Below, piece by piece: positions 1 to 8,504 of a stretch of DNA of 64,000 bases. This stretch comes from an uncultured Rhizobiaceae group bacterium (GTDB lineage: Bacteria > Pseudomonadota > Alphaproteobacteria > Rhizobiales > Rhizobiaceae): the NCBI GenBank assembly GCA_937930845.1, contig CALHBJ010000001.1, positions 620,001 to 684,000 of the forward strand, read 5' to 3'. The first letter of the stretch is position 1. The number at the start of each line of letters is the position of its first letter. A model generated the notes under the pieces. The model was given only the letters and a program-made list of their open reading frames with translations, had not been told where the DNA came from and made no database searches. The translations under genes were made by a program, and so were the position numbers.

Positions 1-1
1 T

Positions 2-568
2 GCTGCCAAAAGCTGGAAAGAAGTAATCCGTCAGCGGGTTCTCAACAAAAAGGCAACGCCCGCAGTCGAAGCCTTTAAGGAAAAAGGCGAAGACTTTGTG
101 GTGGCCGACAATCTGGAAGACCTGATCCGGGGCATGAACCGGATTGGTGGCAATGATCTGCTGAACTACGAGCGGATTCACGCGGAAATTGCGGCGCGGG
201 ATTCGCAGATCGACAATCCGTTTTCAAAGGATGCCCAGGTGATGGCGATCCATGCGGCACGTAATTATCGCGGCGACAGAATTATGCGCACCGCAAAGCC
301 GCACCGTATTCTTGACCCTGCCAACGGGCCGTTGATCGCAGTGCGACTGAACATCCTCACCCGCAAAACGCTGGGGGGATTGCAAACCAACCTCAATGGT
401 CAACTGGTCGGGGAAGATGGGCGCACGATCCCAGGCTTGTTTGCCGCCGGTGAGGTCGCCGGGTTTGGTGGCGGCGGCTATCACGGATATAATGCTTTGG
501 AAGGCACTTTCCTGGGTGGCTGTATTTTTTCAGGCCGCAATGTGGGGCGCGCCGACACCATCGCGTAG
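2..568 (+). CDS. FAD-binding dehydrogenase, C-terminal part (partial)
   Basis: The reading frame is open from the window edge to a TAG stop, so only the last ~188 residues are present. The tail has the glycine-rich signature of the fumarate reductase/3-ketosteroid dehydrogenase flavoprotein family: PGLFAAGEVAGFGGGGYHG followed by NALEGTFLGGCIFSGR, which closes the FAD site near the C-terminus. A segment reading ILTRKTLGGLQTNLNGQL is the typical substrate-side strand before it. The N-terminal GxGxxG dinucleotide motif lies outside the window. The protein is most like the large 'FAD-binding dehydrogenase' group often annotated as KstD-like. The substrate cannot be told from this fragment. Confidence 0.85.
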   Translation, partial: AAKSWKEVIRQRVLNKKATPAVEAFKEKGEDFVVADNLEDLIRGMNRIGGNDLLNYERIHAEIAARDSQIDNPFSKDAQVMAIHAARNYRGDRIMRTAKPHRILDPANGPLIAVRLNILTRKTLGGLQTNLNGQLVGEDGRTIPGLFAAGEVAGFGGGGYHGYNALEGTFLGGCIFSGRNVGRADTIA

Positions 569-631
569 CTTGAAGGGCGTCATGAAGACAGCCTTCAGTT
601 TGGTGCACCAAACAAATGACTTTTCTGCGCG

Positions 632-958
632 TTATTCTACGCCCGCCTTTTTCAGCTCCCGTGCCATTTGGCCGGTGATGAAATAAAAGAACATGCGAAA
701 ATCACTGAACAGGGACCAAAGCGGATAGGTGAACGTGGCAGGTTTGTTACGCTCAATGAAACCGTGGCTCACCCATGCAAACAAATATCCCGCAATCACC
801 GCCACCAGCAAAAACCACCAGCTTTGGGTCAACACGGCATAGGTGAGAACCGCTATTGCAATCGCAGTGCCCACATAGTGCCAGGCCCGGGTCGCCGGTT
901 TGCTGTGCTCACGCAGGTAGTAAGGCCAGAATTCTAAATAGGTTTTAGGGTCACTCAT
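632..958 (-). CDS. Mpo1-like / DUF962 small membrane protein
   Basis: A protein of about 108 aa with two hydrophobic segments (AIAIAVLTYAVL and WFLLVAVIAGYLFAWVSH). It matches the DUF962/Mpo1-like pattern: FWPYYLREHSKPATRAWHYVGT near the N-terminus, a HGFIERN motif after the second membrane segment, then PLWSLFSDFRMF. Yeast Mpo1 is an Fe(II)-dependent dioxygenase of 2-hydroxy fatty acids, and the conserved His residues here fit metal binding, but the bacterial role is inferred. An ATG 12 bases upstream is possible. The chosen start has GGAGG five bases before it, which settles the choice. Transcribed away from the TIM-barrel gene that follows. Confidence 0.8.
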   Translation of the reverse strand: MSDPKTYLEFWPYYLREHSKPATRAWHYVGTAIAIAVLTYAVLTQSWWFLLVAVIAGYLFAWVSHGFIERNKPATFTYPLWSLFSDFRMFFYFITGQMARELKKAGVE

Positions 959-1056
959 ATTCGCCTCCATAATTGGGATTAATACAATGATGGTTTCAAA
1001 TTTTCTGCTGCCGGGGCAACATCCAGCAACCTATAATAACAGGTCGGGAGCACGGA

Positions 1057-1932
1057 ATGAAACTTGGCGTGATATGCGATGGCATCAGCCGCGACCTCGC
1101 CCATGCACTGGATGTGATGGATGAGTTCGGCCTTGAATATGCCGAGCTGCAATTTGTTGGCGAACATGAAGTCGGTGACCATTCTGCATCTGAAATCGCT
1201 CACATCGATCGATTGTTACGCGACCGGGGAAAGCCGGTTTCGTGCCTGTCTCGGCACATTTTTGCCGGCATGACCAGCGCCAACAGGCCAGGCGATGAAC
1301 TCCACACCAGCCACATGGATGCGCTGAAACGGGTCATCGACATGGCCCATATTGTTGGTTCACCGCTCGTGCGGATTATGACCCAGAAGAAAGAGCAGAT
1401 CTTGTGGGGAACCAATGGCGCGGAAAAATGGAATGTGGCCCTTGGTGCCTGGGATTCAATGGCGCCAATGATCGAACCTGCGGTCAATCTGGCGCGGGCA
1501 GCAGGCATCACCCTAGTTGTCGAAACCGGCAATGGCACGATGGTCAATTCCAATTACACGGCGCGGCGATTGATTGACGAGCTGGACGCCAAAGACGTGC
1601 TGAAAGTGTTGTGGGATCCGGGCAATAATTGCTGGTGCCACGAACTCGCTTTCCCCGACGGTTATAACGAAATCCGCGATGGCTATCTTGGACATATTCA
1701 CATCAAGGACGTGTTTGTAGACACACCAAGGGCCACACTGGAAATACGCCCCATGGGCGAAGGACAACTCGGCCCGCTATTCAAGCCAATCGCCAACGCC
1801 TTGCGCAATAATGGCTATGGTGGTGTCATCTCATTTGAAAGCGTCTACCACGCGGGGGATGGTGATTTTGAATCGGGTTTTCGAGCCAACGTGACCCGTT
1901 TCAAAGAGATATTTGGGCGCACCTCGGATTGA
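1057..1932 (+). CDS. Sugar phosphate isomerase/epimerase-like TIM-barrel protein
   Basis: A 291-aa protein of the xylose isomerase-like TIM-barrel superfamily (AP endonuclease 2 fold). It begins MKLGVICDGISRDL and has the expected strand motifs: YAELQFVG, LVRIMTQ, LVVETGNGTMV, LKVLWDPGNNCW, YLGHIHIKDVF and ISFESVYH. The Glu, Asp, His and Glu residues in these motifs are the usual divalent-metal ligands. Members interconvert ketose sugars or sugar acids; the substrate is not determinable here. The start has GGGAGCACGGA before the ATG. It stands alone, followed by a 390-base gap before the AT-rich island. Confidence 0.8.
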   Translation: MKLGVICDGISRDLAHALDVMDEFGLEYAELQFVGEHEVGDHSASEIAHIDRLLRDRGKPVSCLSRHIFAGMTSANRPGDELHTSHMDALKRVIDMAHIVGSPLVRIMTQKKEQILWGTNGAEKWNVALGAWDSMAPMIEPAVNLARAAGITLVVETGNGTMVNSNYTARRLIDELDAKDVLKVLWDPGNNCWCHELAFPDGYNEIRDGYLGHIHIKDVFVDTPRATLEIRPMGEGQLGPLFKPIANALRNNGYGGVISFESVYHAGDGDFESGFRANVTRFKEIFGRTSD

Positions 1933-2322
1933 GACTTGGCAATACAGTTGACGGTCGAATTGAAATTGGGCGGCTAACCAAATTTCGGCACACCGTTCAA
2001 GATCGCATCGCATTGTAATGCAGCCATTGACGCAAGCGGGAAATGACTGCTTTGAGCCCAAGTTTATTCGGCCATCGGTTTCAATTTGGTCAATTTGCGA
2101 CAAACAGAAATCTCTCAATGAATGGCCAGTAGCAGCGATTGAAAGTCGAGACATAGCCTAGTTGTGTGACTACATTCATGCACAAAGCGCACAAAATTCC
2201 TGCAATGACAATGAAGCCTTGGGGAGGTCATCCTCACAGGACATACAATCCGATCAGCGCAAGCTCTAAACCGAAACAGAGCAGGCTGGTATACGCATAC
2301 GAATTGGGAATGGGTTCACCAT
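1933..2322. other. Intergenic stretch at the left edge of the AT-rich island
   Basis: About 390 bases without a convincing gene. The short frames here lack recognisable motifs. The 14-base word ACTGCTTTGAGCCC occurs at 2046-2059 and again at 2327-2340, the second copy spanning the C-terminal codons of the neighbouring small gene and the bases beside its stop. No tRNA, integrase or clear terminator was seen. The composition shifts toward AT from here to about 6.5 kb. Confidence 0.5.
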
Positions 2323-2760
2323 TTAAACTGCTTTGAGCCCGATGGAGTAAGTTGCAATTTCTAGAATTGCATCATCAGAAAGAGAATCGATGTGGTAAAC
2401 ATCGGCATTTCTGAGCTCAAATTTTGGCCCGCCTAATTCAACGACATATGCAGCCCTTAGTGAGGTTGACCTTTTAATCTGAGAAAACTCAAATTGAGTA
2501 GGCAAGGTTTGACGGTAATTAGCCGAGTTAAGCAATACAGATACCTCACAATGCGAGTAGACGAACCGCATTATCTCAAAAATATCGTAGCCAAATTGAT
2601 CACCAACATAATTTACATAGTTATAAAATCTCAGACCTTGAAAGCGAGACATTGCATCAATTCTTGAAGCGGGCGCTGCCGCGTCTCCAGAATAACTCAA
2701 TGCGATGTCGAAGAGACCGATGCTTCGCTCTATCTTGTCAAATGAGGTCTTCAGCGACAT
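2323..2760 (-). CDS. Small protein overlapping the TIR-like NACHT gene, unknown function
   Basis: About 145 aa, no family recognised. The sequence looks globular and soluble: alternating polar and hydrophobic residues (IGLFDIALSYSGDAA, FYNYVNYVGDQFGYDIFEIMR, AAYVVELGGPKFELRN) and no membrane segment or Cys cluster. Its start overlaps the last ~23 bases of the upstream NTPase gene on the same strand, which indicates translational coupling and a shared role. A GTG 24 bases further upstream is an alternative start; the ATG used has a weak GGAAA-like site. It is the last gene of the putative defence operon. It could be a regulator, chaperone or effector partner of the NACHT protein; nothing in the sequence decides. 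Confidence 0.65.
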   Translation of the reverse strand: MSLKTSFDKIERSIGLFDIALSYSGDAAAPASRIDAMSRFQGLRFYNYVNYVGDQFGYDIFEIMRFVYSHCEVSVLLNSANYRQTLPTQFEFSQIKRSTSLRAAYVVELGGPKFELRNADVYHIDSLSDDAILEIATYSIGLKAV

Positions 2761-5650
2761 CTCGTAGTTTTCCAGAGAATACACCTTGCGAAATCAGTCT
2801 TTCTACAGCGTTTTGATAAGATGGGGCTATCATATACCATTGCTTATCCTTTTTTTTAGCGTTGAGGACGATCACCTCATGCTTTCTAAAGGTGCGAAAC
2901 ATTTTTCTAAATTGCACACTTGGATTTCGTCTAGCGTAGTGTTTGGCTAAATAATCTTCAGTGAAATCAACAAATACGCCACCTGAATAATAAATATAGA
3001 CAAATGAAGTGATGTCCGTTCTGACCTTCGTTTGGGTCTCATCCACACGAACCTGCCCAGCCGAGAAAACCTTCTCGAAGACATCGTCGAATATACAATT
3101 TGCATCAAAAGTCTTCTCAGTGATACCGCTGTCACGTGACCTTACACCGTCACAGGAAATAAATCGGCAACGATTGAAGTATGATTTTTCATCAAAAGAA
3201 CAAGACCAGATATCAACCGAGTGAAAAAGGCACTCTGAAAAGGTAAGTCCTCGAAAATCAATTCGTGTGCCGGTTTCATCAGAATGTGCAGTATCGATGA
3301 TTGCCATTCTTGATATTGTGTCGTTTGTAGAAAAAATATCCTTTATGGCAAACGTGAAGTTCTCAGCTGAAACGCGATTGTTCTGACTCTGCTGTTCAGA
3401 AACCAGCGTAATAAGACTGTATGAAAATTCGGATGAGGTGCTTCCTGGCTTGAGGATATTGCCCTCGTCCTCTGTTAGGTGGTCAGTGATGAGCCGTTCC
3501 CCAGCATCATGGAAATCAATGATGGTCAGGCCAAATTCATCATCTGAGGTGTTCAAACGTTTCACTAAGCCACTGCACATAGCCGATCGCTCTGAGCAGT
3601 ATTTTATAAAGATCGATAGGTCGACAACATCAATCGCAGTATCGCTTTTGAGCTTACGGCTTAGATGAAGCATAAGGAAATGTTCCTTCATGAAGTCAAA
3701 CCGGAGATTGACTATCGCCCGACCGCGCACTCTCACAACCGACAAAAACGGATGGGACAGAAAAGCATCCACCATATCACCGACTGAACGAAGCCCAGTG
3801 GCGGACATCACCAATTCCGTTATAAGAGCTCCATCGGGCGCCCCATTTTTGCCTTCAGTTGCGACGGCAATTTTTGAGAACAGATCAACCTGTTGATCTA
3901 CGTTCATGCAACGCAGCGGGTCACCAATTTTGGTTATTTCTCTCTCGCAAAATTGACCAATAATTCTGTCGCTGTGGTCCAGCGGATTGAGTTGTTCAGA
4001 ACTAAAGTCATGAAATTTGATGGCTCTACCACCGTCTGCTTCCTCCAATAGAATGTCCACGATCAGACTCAACACAAATGGAACGTATCGCGAGGCTTCA
4101 GGGATTAGAGCAAGGGTGTCACTCATTTCGACGGCTGTTTCTATGGTCTTGGTCAGTGCGCCGAGGCTATCTCTGAAATATTTTTCTCTTGATGGAGCAT
4201 CAAACGCCAATAGCTCATACGACTGCACACTTGGATAGCGAATGACATATTCAAAATGATCGAAGAACAGAGTCCGACAGGAAATAAATATTTTTCCATT
4301 CGAACCTGTCCCCAATCTTTCTTGAATGTCCTCAAAAAACGCGTCAGGTTGAAACGTTGCTCGATGGCGCGCTATGACTTCATCTAAGCCATCAACAAAG
4401 ACTATTATGTTTCCAATCGCTAAGGCGTTGTAAAACGTTTCTGGCGATAAAATGGTTTCTTTGGCTTCCATCATAGCCCTCGAAACTGACGCATGATAGA
4501 GATCATAGAGTGTGATATTGCCGCTAACATCATTCAGCATTGAGCTGGGGCGATTGATGTCTGTCGAGGAAATGAATATCACTTTCCGGGACATCTTTTT
4601 TCTGAATGATACTTCACCTCTCACGATACGTCTGTGTAACTCCTTCATTGTCCATGTCTTGCCGATCCCGCCCTGTCCTTCGATTACGACTATCCCGGAG
4701 TCCTCACTTTCGAGCCAGGATACCACTCTTTCGAATTCCGATCCGTCTGCATTGTCGGGCAATAAAGATCGCTTAAGTTGGGGCTCTAAGAAATAATGGT
4801 CAGATACGAAAGATGCTTCGTCTATGGCCTGCAGCCCGACTTGAGAAATTTGTTGAGATACGATATCCTCAATGTATCTGACCTTATCGGTCTTTAATGC
4901 ACGTTTTATGTTGTCGATCCGATCTGAAAGCCTCGTCTGTCTGCGTTCGTGGCTGAGAACAAAGAAAATGTCTCCCTTGCACTCCAGTATCCTTGGGTTC
5001 GCCATAATGTGCGTTGCTGATTTTGATATTGTTGTTCCTCTGAACAAGTGAATATACAAGGCTTCAGTTTGATAGAATTTGTGACGTGCTGAGTAAACGT
5101 CATAAGCTACCCTGTCTTCGGGCACGCGCTCCTCTGAAACAAGCTCGATCGCGCTTGCAGACTCAATAGCCGCAATGACAGACGCGGCTCCTTCAAATGC
5201 TGAGTGCGCTTCTTCGGGGTCTATCAACTCCTCCAGTTTGCCAACGATAGCCAGTAACTGATTTCGAGTTTGGGTGGTGTCGAGATACCATTGGAGATTT
5301 CCGATCCAGCTCGTCTGGATTTGACTTACAAGTTCTTCTTCCAAAATAATTGGGTAAATTCTGACACTTTGCCCTCTTGTGGCAAGCGAGAAAATCCTAT
5401 TCATCGTCCCTGCTTCCAACGCCTCACCAGACGAAGCACGCCTAGTATGGAACCAGCCCGCTGAGATCAGCAATACTACAAGGGCAGTTTCCTCATTTAC
5501 CAAAGTATCGGCTTTGCTCGAAACGACGGTATCAACGTCACAGGGGAAGTTGGTAATCAAAGACAAATTGTTTTGCGCGAGCAGTCTGGCGATCTGCGTG
5601 CCAGCTCGCAATCCATCCGGTTGACAAATTATACTAACACTCGGATTCAT
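2738..5650 (-). CDS. TIR-like domain NACHT (STAND) NTPase with pentapeptide-like C-terminus
   Basis: A 970-aa protein. Residues ~5-125 resemble a degenerate TIR fold: a first strand (VSIICQPDG), an ALVVLLISAGW strand followed by Ser and Glu (SSGEALEA) where TIR NADases hold the catalytic Glu, and VRIYPIILEEEL. Residues ~180-300 are of unknown type. A NACHT-like NTPase follows: Walker A GQGGIGKT near 325-332 and Walker B IIVFVDGLDEV near 415-425. Residues ~796-858 contain degenerate pentapeptide-like strands (RIDFRGLTFSECLF, CSFDEKSYFNRCRF). The start was placed at MNPSVSI because an AGAAGA-type site precedes it; an ATG 57 bases upstream is possible but would overlap the divergent gene's promoter. 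Bacterial NACHT proteins with TIR effectors are known antiphage sensors. The defence role here is inference. Confidence 0.75.
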   Translation of the reverse strand: MNPSVSIICQPDGLRAGTQIARLLAQNNLSLITNFPCDVDTVVSSKADTLVNEETALVVLLISAGWFHTRRASSGEALEAGTMNRIFSLATRGQSVRIYPIILEEELVSQIQTSWIGNLQWYLDTTQTRNQLLAIVGKLEELIDPEEAHSAFEGAASVIAAIESASAIELVSEERVPEDRVAYDVYSARHKFYQTEALYIHLFRGTTISKSATHIMANPRILECKGDIFFVLSHERRQTRLSDRIDNIKRALKTDKVRYIEDIVSQQISQVGLQAIDEASFVSDHYFLEPQLKRSLLPDNADGSEFERVVSWLESEDSGIVVIEGQGGIGKTWTMKELHRRIVRGEVSFRKKMSRKVIFISSTDINRPSSMLNDVSGNITLYDLYHASVSRAMMEAKETILSPETFYNALAIGNIIVFVDGLDEVIARHRATFQPDAFFEDIQERLGTGSNGKIFISCRTLFFDHFEYVIRYPSVQSYELLAFDAPSREKYFRDSLGALTKTIETAVEMSDTLALIPEASRYVPFVLSLIVDILLEEADGGRAIKFHDFSSEQLNPLDHSDRIIGQFCEREITKIGDPLRCMNVDQQVDLFSKIAVATEGKNGAPDGALITELVMSATGLRSVGDMVDAFLSHPFLSVVRVRGRAIVNLRFDFMKEHFLMLHLSRKLKSDTAIDVVDLSIFIKYCSERSAMCSGLVKRLNTSDDEFGLTIIDFHDAGERLITDHLTEDEGNILKPGSTSSEFSYSLITLVSEQQSQNNRVSAENFTFAIKDIFSTNDTISRMAIIDTAHSDETGTRIDFRGLTFSECLFHSVDIWSCSFDEKSYFNRCRFISCDGVRSRDSGITEKTFDANCIFDDVFEKVFSAGQVRVDETQTKVRTDITSFVYIYYSGGVFVDFTEDYLAKHYARRNPSVQFRKMFRTFRKHEVIVLNAKKKDKQWYMIAPSYQNAVERLISQGVFSGKLRDVAEDLI

Positions 5651-5690
5651 GATAAATCTTCTTCTATTTTTAAAAGTAGGAAACAACATA

Positions 5691-6146
5691 ATGCCTGAGG
5701 ATAGCAAGTCATTTTATGATGGATCAGCCAAGCTGACCGTCTATATAAACTATTGTGATGCAATTGAGAAAAACATCGATCGCAGGTACCTAACTAACAG
5801 ATTCTACTTCACAGTGCTTGCAGCGACGATTGCGGCAATTGGTTATCTAACTGCTCCCAGCGATCATCTATCGAGTAGTTTCATCAATCATGCACCCAAA
5901 CTCTTGAGCGTTGCATGGTTTGTGATATCGATTTCCTGGTTATTCCAAATACTTAGATTTCGAGAGATCTCAAGAGTGAAATTCGAAGTAGCGCTTGAGA
6001 TGGAAAAAGAGCTTGAGATTGCTGCCTATAGTAGAGAAAGCGTAGTAACGAGACGTTCGAATTTCTGCTTCGAATATACTCAGATTGAGCTACTTTTGCC
6101 CGCGGCATCGATACTATTTTCGGTCGTTTCGTTTTTCCTAGCATAG
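5691..6146 (+). CDS. Small multi-span membrane protein (RipA/SLATT-like)
   Basis: About 151 aa with three hydrophobic segments: FYFTVLAATIAAIGYL, LLSVAWFVISISWLFQIL and a C-terminal ELLLPAASILFSVVSFFLA. Between the second and third lies an amphipathic stretch (RVKFEVALEMEKELEIA). The layout, with IEKNIDRRYLTNRFYF before the first span, resembles the RipA-type octameric membrane proteins and the two-TM SLATT effectors linked to bacterial conflict systems; this is a by-eye resemblance. The start has AGGAAA upstream. It diverges from the TIR-like NACHT gene with only ~40 bases between the two starts, so the two probably share a regulatory region. It could be a pore-forming effector or an unrelated membrane protein. 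Confidence 0.65.
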   Translation: MPEDSKSFYDGSAKLTVYINYCDAIEKNIDRRYLTNRFYFTVLAATIAAIGYLTAPSDHLSSSFINHAPKLLSVAWFVISISWLFQILRFREISRVKFEVALEMEKELEIAAYSRESVVTRRSNFCFEYTQIELLLPAASILFSVVSFFLA

Positions 6147-6513
6147 TCAATCCGTCATTCGTGGTGTCTTGTTGGACAAGACATTCAAAACGGTTTCACA
6201 GTGTTGAGTATGGCTCCAAAATTTCGCGTTCATCTGCTCTGATTGCGCCTCGCGTCGAATGTCTCAAACGTCCGCATAGCCGTCCTTGAGTATATGTTCT
6301 GCCAATTTCACCTCTGGAAAAAATGGTCAAGGTCTCTTTCGAGCCCTTTTAAAACCTTGAGTTGTTGTTGCACTTGAAACAGGTAGCGCTTGAAATTAAA
6401 GCGGGAAATGGTTCATTCACCGCGTCATATTACGCCACATCATTGGTGAGCGACGTTAGCTCAAATGCACCCGCAACTTGTTTCAAGTTGCGGGCAGCTC
6501 GTCCATATCAGAT
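6147..6513. other. Intergenic stretch at the right edge of the AT-rich island
   Basis: About 367 bases between the small membrane protein and the alanine dehydrogenase stop. No coding frame with recognisable motifs, no tRNA and no transposase remnant was seen. The only structured element is a perfect hairpin at 6470-6494, described separately. Confidence 0.5.
6470..6494 (-). terminator. Candidate terminator hairpin after ald
   Basis: A perfect 11-bp inverted repeat, CCCGCAACTTG, with a TTT loop, lies 19 bases past the alanine dehydrogenase stop. There is no clear U-tract on the minus strand after the stem, so it may pause or protect the RNA 3' end rather than act as a classic intrinsic terminator. 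Confidence 0.5.
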
Positions 6514-7623
6514 TCAAATCGCTTTCATCACCTCTACCATCTCCAGGCCCAGCGCTTCCGCAACAGCTAGATTGGTGATTTTACCCTTATGGACATTCAA
6601 CCCATTGGCGAGGTTTGTGTCACGCTTCAAAGCGCCCAACCCCTCATCCGCCAACGCCAAACCAAATGGCAATGTCGCATTGTTCAAAGCAAGGGAGGAT
6701 GTGAGCGGCACCGCACCTGGCATGTTCGCCACACAATAGTGGACGATGCCATCAACATCATAAATTGGATCAGCGTGAGTGGTGGCCTTTGAGGTTTCAA
6801 AACAGCCGCCCTGGTCGATAGCGACATCGCACAACACCGCGCCGGGCTTCATGCCGGACAGCATTTCGCGCGTTACCAGCTTTGGAGCAGCAGCACCGGG
6901 TATAAGCACAGCACCTACCACTACATCGGCCGAATAGACTTCTTCTTCCAATGCTTCCTTTGTGGAGAATCGCGTCGTCAATCGGCTTTCAAAATGCTCG
7001 TCCAATTGGCGCATGCGCTGTAGCGAGCGATCCAGAATGGTCACTTGAGCGCCCATACCGACCGCCATCATTGCTGCGTTGGTTCCAACAACCCCGCCGC
7101 CGATTATCACAACCTTGCCCGGCGCAACGCCTGGTACACCACCAAGAAGTACGCCGCGGCCGCCATTGGCCTTTTGCAGAGCAGTCGCAGACGCCTGCAG
7201 CGACAAACGTCCTGCAACCTCCGACATCGGCGCCAGTAGCGGCAGACCGCCATGGTTGTCGGTCACAGTTTCATAAGCAATCGCCGTGCAACCGGATTCG
7301 AGCAGACCTTTGGTTTGCTCCGGGTCCGGAGCCAGATGAAGGTAGGTATAAAGTATTTGCCCTTCCTGAAGCTGGGCCCATTCAGCCGGTTGCGGCTCTT
7401 TCACCTTCACGATCATGTCAGCTTTGGCAAAAACTTCTTCTGCCGTATCGACAACCGTCGCTCCCGCAGAGCGGTAAGCATGATCATCGGCACCAATGCC
7501 GAGGCCACAATTGGTCTCGGCAATTACGTCATGACCGCGGGCAACATACTCACGAACAGACCCCGGCGTCAGCCCAACCCGATATTCGTGATTTTTGATT
7601 TCTTTTGGTACGCCAACGATCAT
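6514..7623 (-). CDS. ald: Alanine dehydrogenase
   Basis: 369 aa, the usual length. It catalyses reversible NAD-dependent deamination of L-alanine to pyruvate and ammonia. Motifs: MIVGVPKEIKNHEYRVGLTP at the N-terminus with the pyruvate-binding Arg, KVKEPQPAEW with the catalytic Lys region, the HLAPDPEQTKGL segment with the active-site His, the Rossmann loop VVIIGGGVVGTNAA, and AIDQGGCFETSK. The start is set by AGGGAG seven bases before the ATG; a frame extending nine codons upstream has no such site. It diverges from an Lrp/AsnC regulator 150 bases away, the usual arrangement for ald control by alanine-responsive Lrp proteins. Confidence 0.95.
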   Translation of the reverse strand: MIVGVPKEIKNHEYRVGLTPGSVREYVARGHDVIAETNCGLGIGADDHAYRSAGATVVDTAEEVFAKADMIVKVKEPQPAEWAQLQEGQILYTYLHLAPDPEQTKGLLESGCTAIAYETVTDNHGGLPLLAPMSEVAGRLSLQASATALQKANGGRGVLLGGVPGVAPGKVVIIGGGVVGTNAAMMAVGMGAQVTILDRSLQRMRQLDEHFESRLTTRFSTKEALEEEVYSADVVVGAVLIPGAAAPKLVTREMLSGMKPGAVLCDVAIDQGGCFETSKATTHADPIYDVDGIVHYCVANMPGAVPLTSSLALNNATLPFGLALADEGLGALKRDTNLANGLNVHKGKITNLAVAEALGLEMVEVMKAI

Positions 7624-7774
7624 AGTTTTCTCCCTGCAGGCTAAATTCACCTCTCAAAATATCCACGAAGGAATATCACTCATGGAAGTTGATGTCCTTG
7701 CGAAGAGTGTGTGGATCAAGCATTATTGAGATTATTTGTTGCGCCAGTTGCAGATTTGGTGAGGAATAATTGCA

Positions 7775-8263
7775 ATGACTGAACTAGATGCGATTGATCA
7801 CTCCATTTTGAGTGAACTTCAAATCGATGCCCGAATTCCCAATGTCACGCTTGCCAACACAGTGGGGCTGTCTCCGTCCGCCTGCTCCCGCCGCGTCGAT
7901 GCGTTGGAGAAAAGCGGGGTCGTGCGCGGGTATCACGCAAGGCTTTCGTCGCGCGCGCTTGGTCACCCCATCATTGTCATCGTTTATATTACTCTGGAGG
8001 GCCAATCGGTCAGCCAATTGGCAGCTTTCGAAGACGCGGTGAAAGAATGTCCCAACGTGCTGGTATGTTACCTCATGTCCGGCACAAGCGACTACCTGCT
8101 CCGCGTTGCCGCAAGAGACGTCGCCGACTACGAACGCATCCACAAGGAATGGCTCTCTGCCATGCCTGGGGTCGCGCGAATGACAACCAGCTTTGCACTT
8201 CGAGAAGTCATCAACCGGCCCAGCGTCGATGTGCGCATAAACGCCGGAGTAGTGCGGACTTAA
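7775..8263 (+). CDS. Lrp/AsnC-family transcriptional regulator (probable ald activator)
   Basis: 162 aa. An N-terminal winged helix-turn-helix (LDAIDHSILSELQIDARIPN, then LANTVGLSPSACSRRVDALE) is followed by a RAM/ligand-binding domain (VIVIVYITLEGQ, NVLVCYLMSGTSDYLLRVAA). The ATG is preceded by GAGGAA. Its divergent position next to ald suggests that it senses alanine or another amino acid and activates ald, as AldR and PutR-type regulators do; that role is inferred from position. The intergenic region is ~150 bases, long enough for several Lrp sites, but I could not pick out a reliable operator. Confidence 0.9.
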   Translation: MTELDAIDHSILSELQIDARIPNVTLANTVGLSPSACSRRVDALEKSGVVRGYHARLSSRALGHPIIVIVYITLEGQSVSQLAAFEDAVKECPNVLVCYLMSGTSDYLLRVAARDVADYERIHKEWLSAMPGVARMTTSFALREVINRPSVDVRINAGVVRT

Positions 8264-8504
8264 AAGGGGACAGCATTGTCGCCCTCTGGCTTGAACTATA
8301 TCAACGAACATCTTGATCAAGCGAATGATCAGGACAAATGGTTCAAACTTCCAAGGCCCCTAGGCTATTCCTGGCGGAAATCAATTTGCCTCAACAAATG
8401 GCAAAAGTGATGCGGAGAGGTCTGTGGCAAGCATGACAGTTATTGAATTCGGAAACAGCTAATGGTCCCCTATGCAGCAGAGTCATAATCGCTCATAATT
8501 CTGC

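Noticed and set aside
2046-6513. Attachment-site direct repeats bounding the island
   Set aside because: The 14-base word is repeated only on the left side; no matching copy, tRNA or integrase was found at the right edge.
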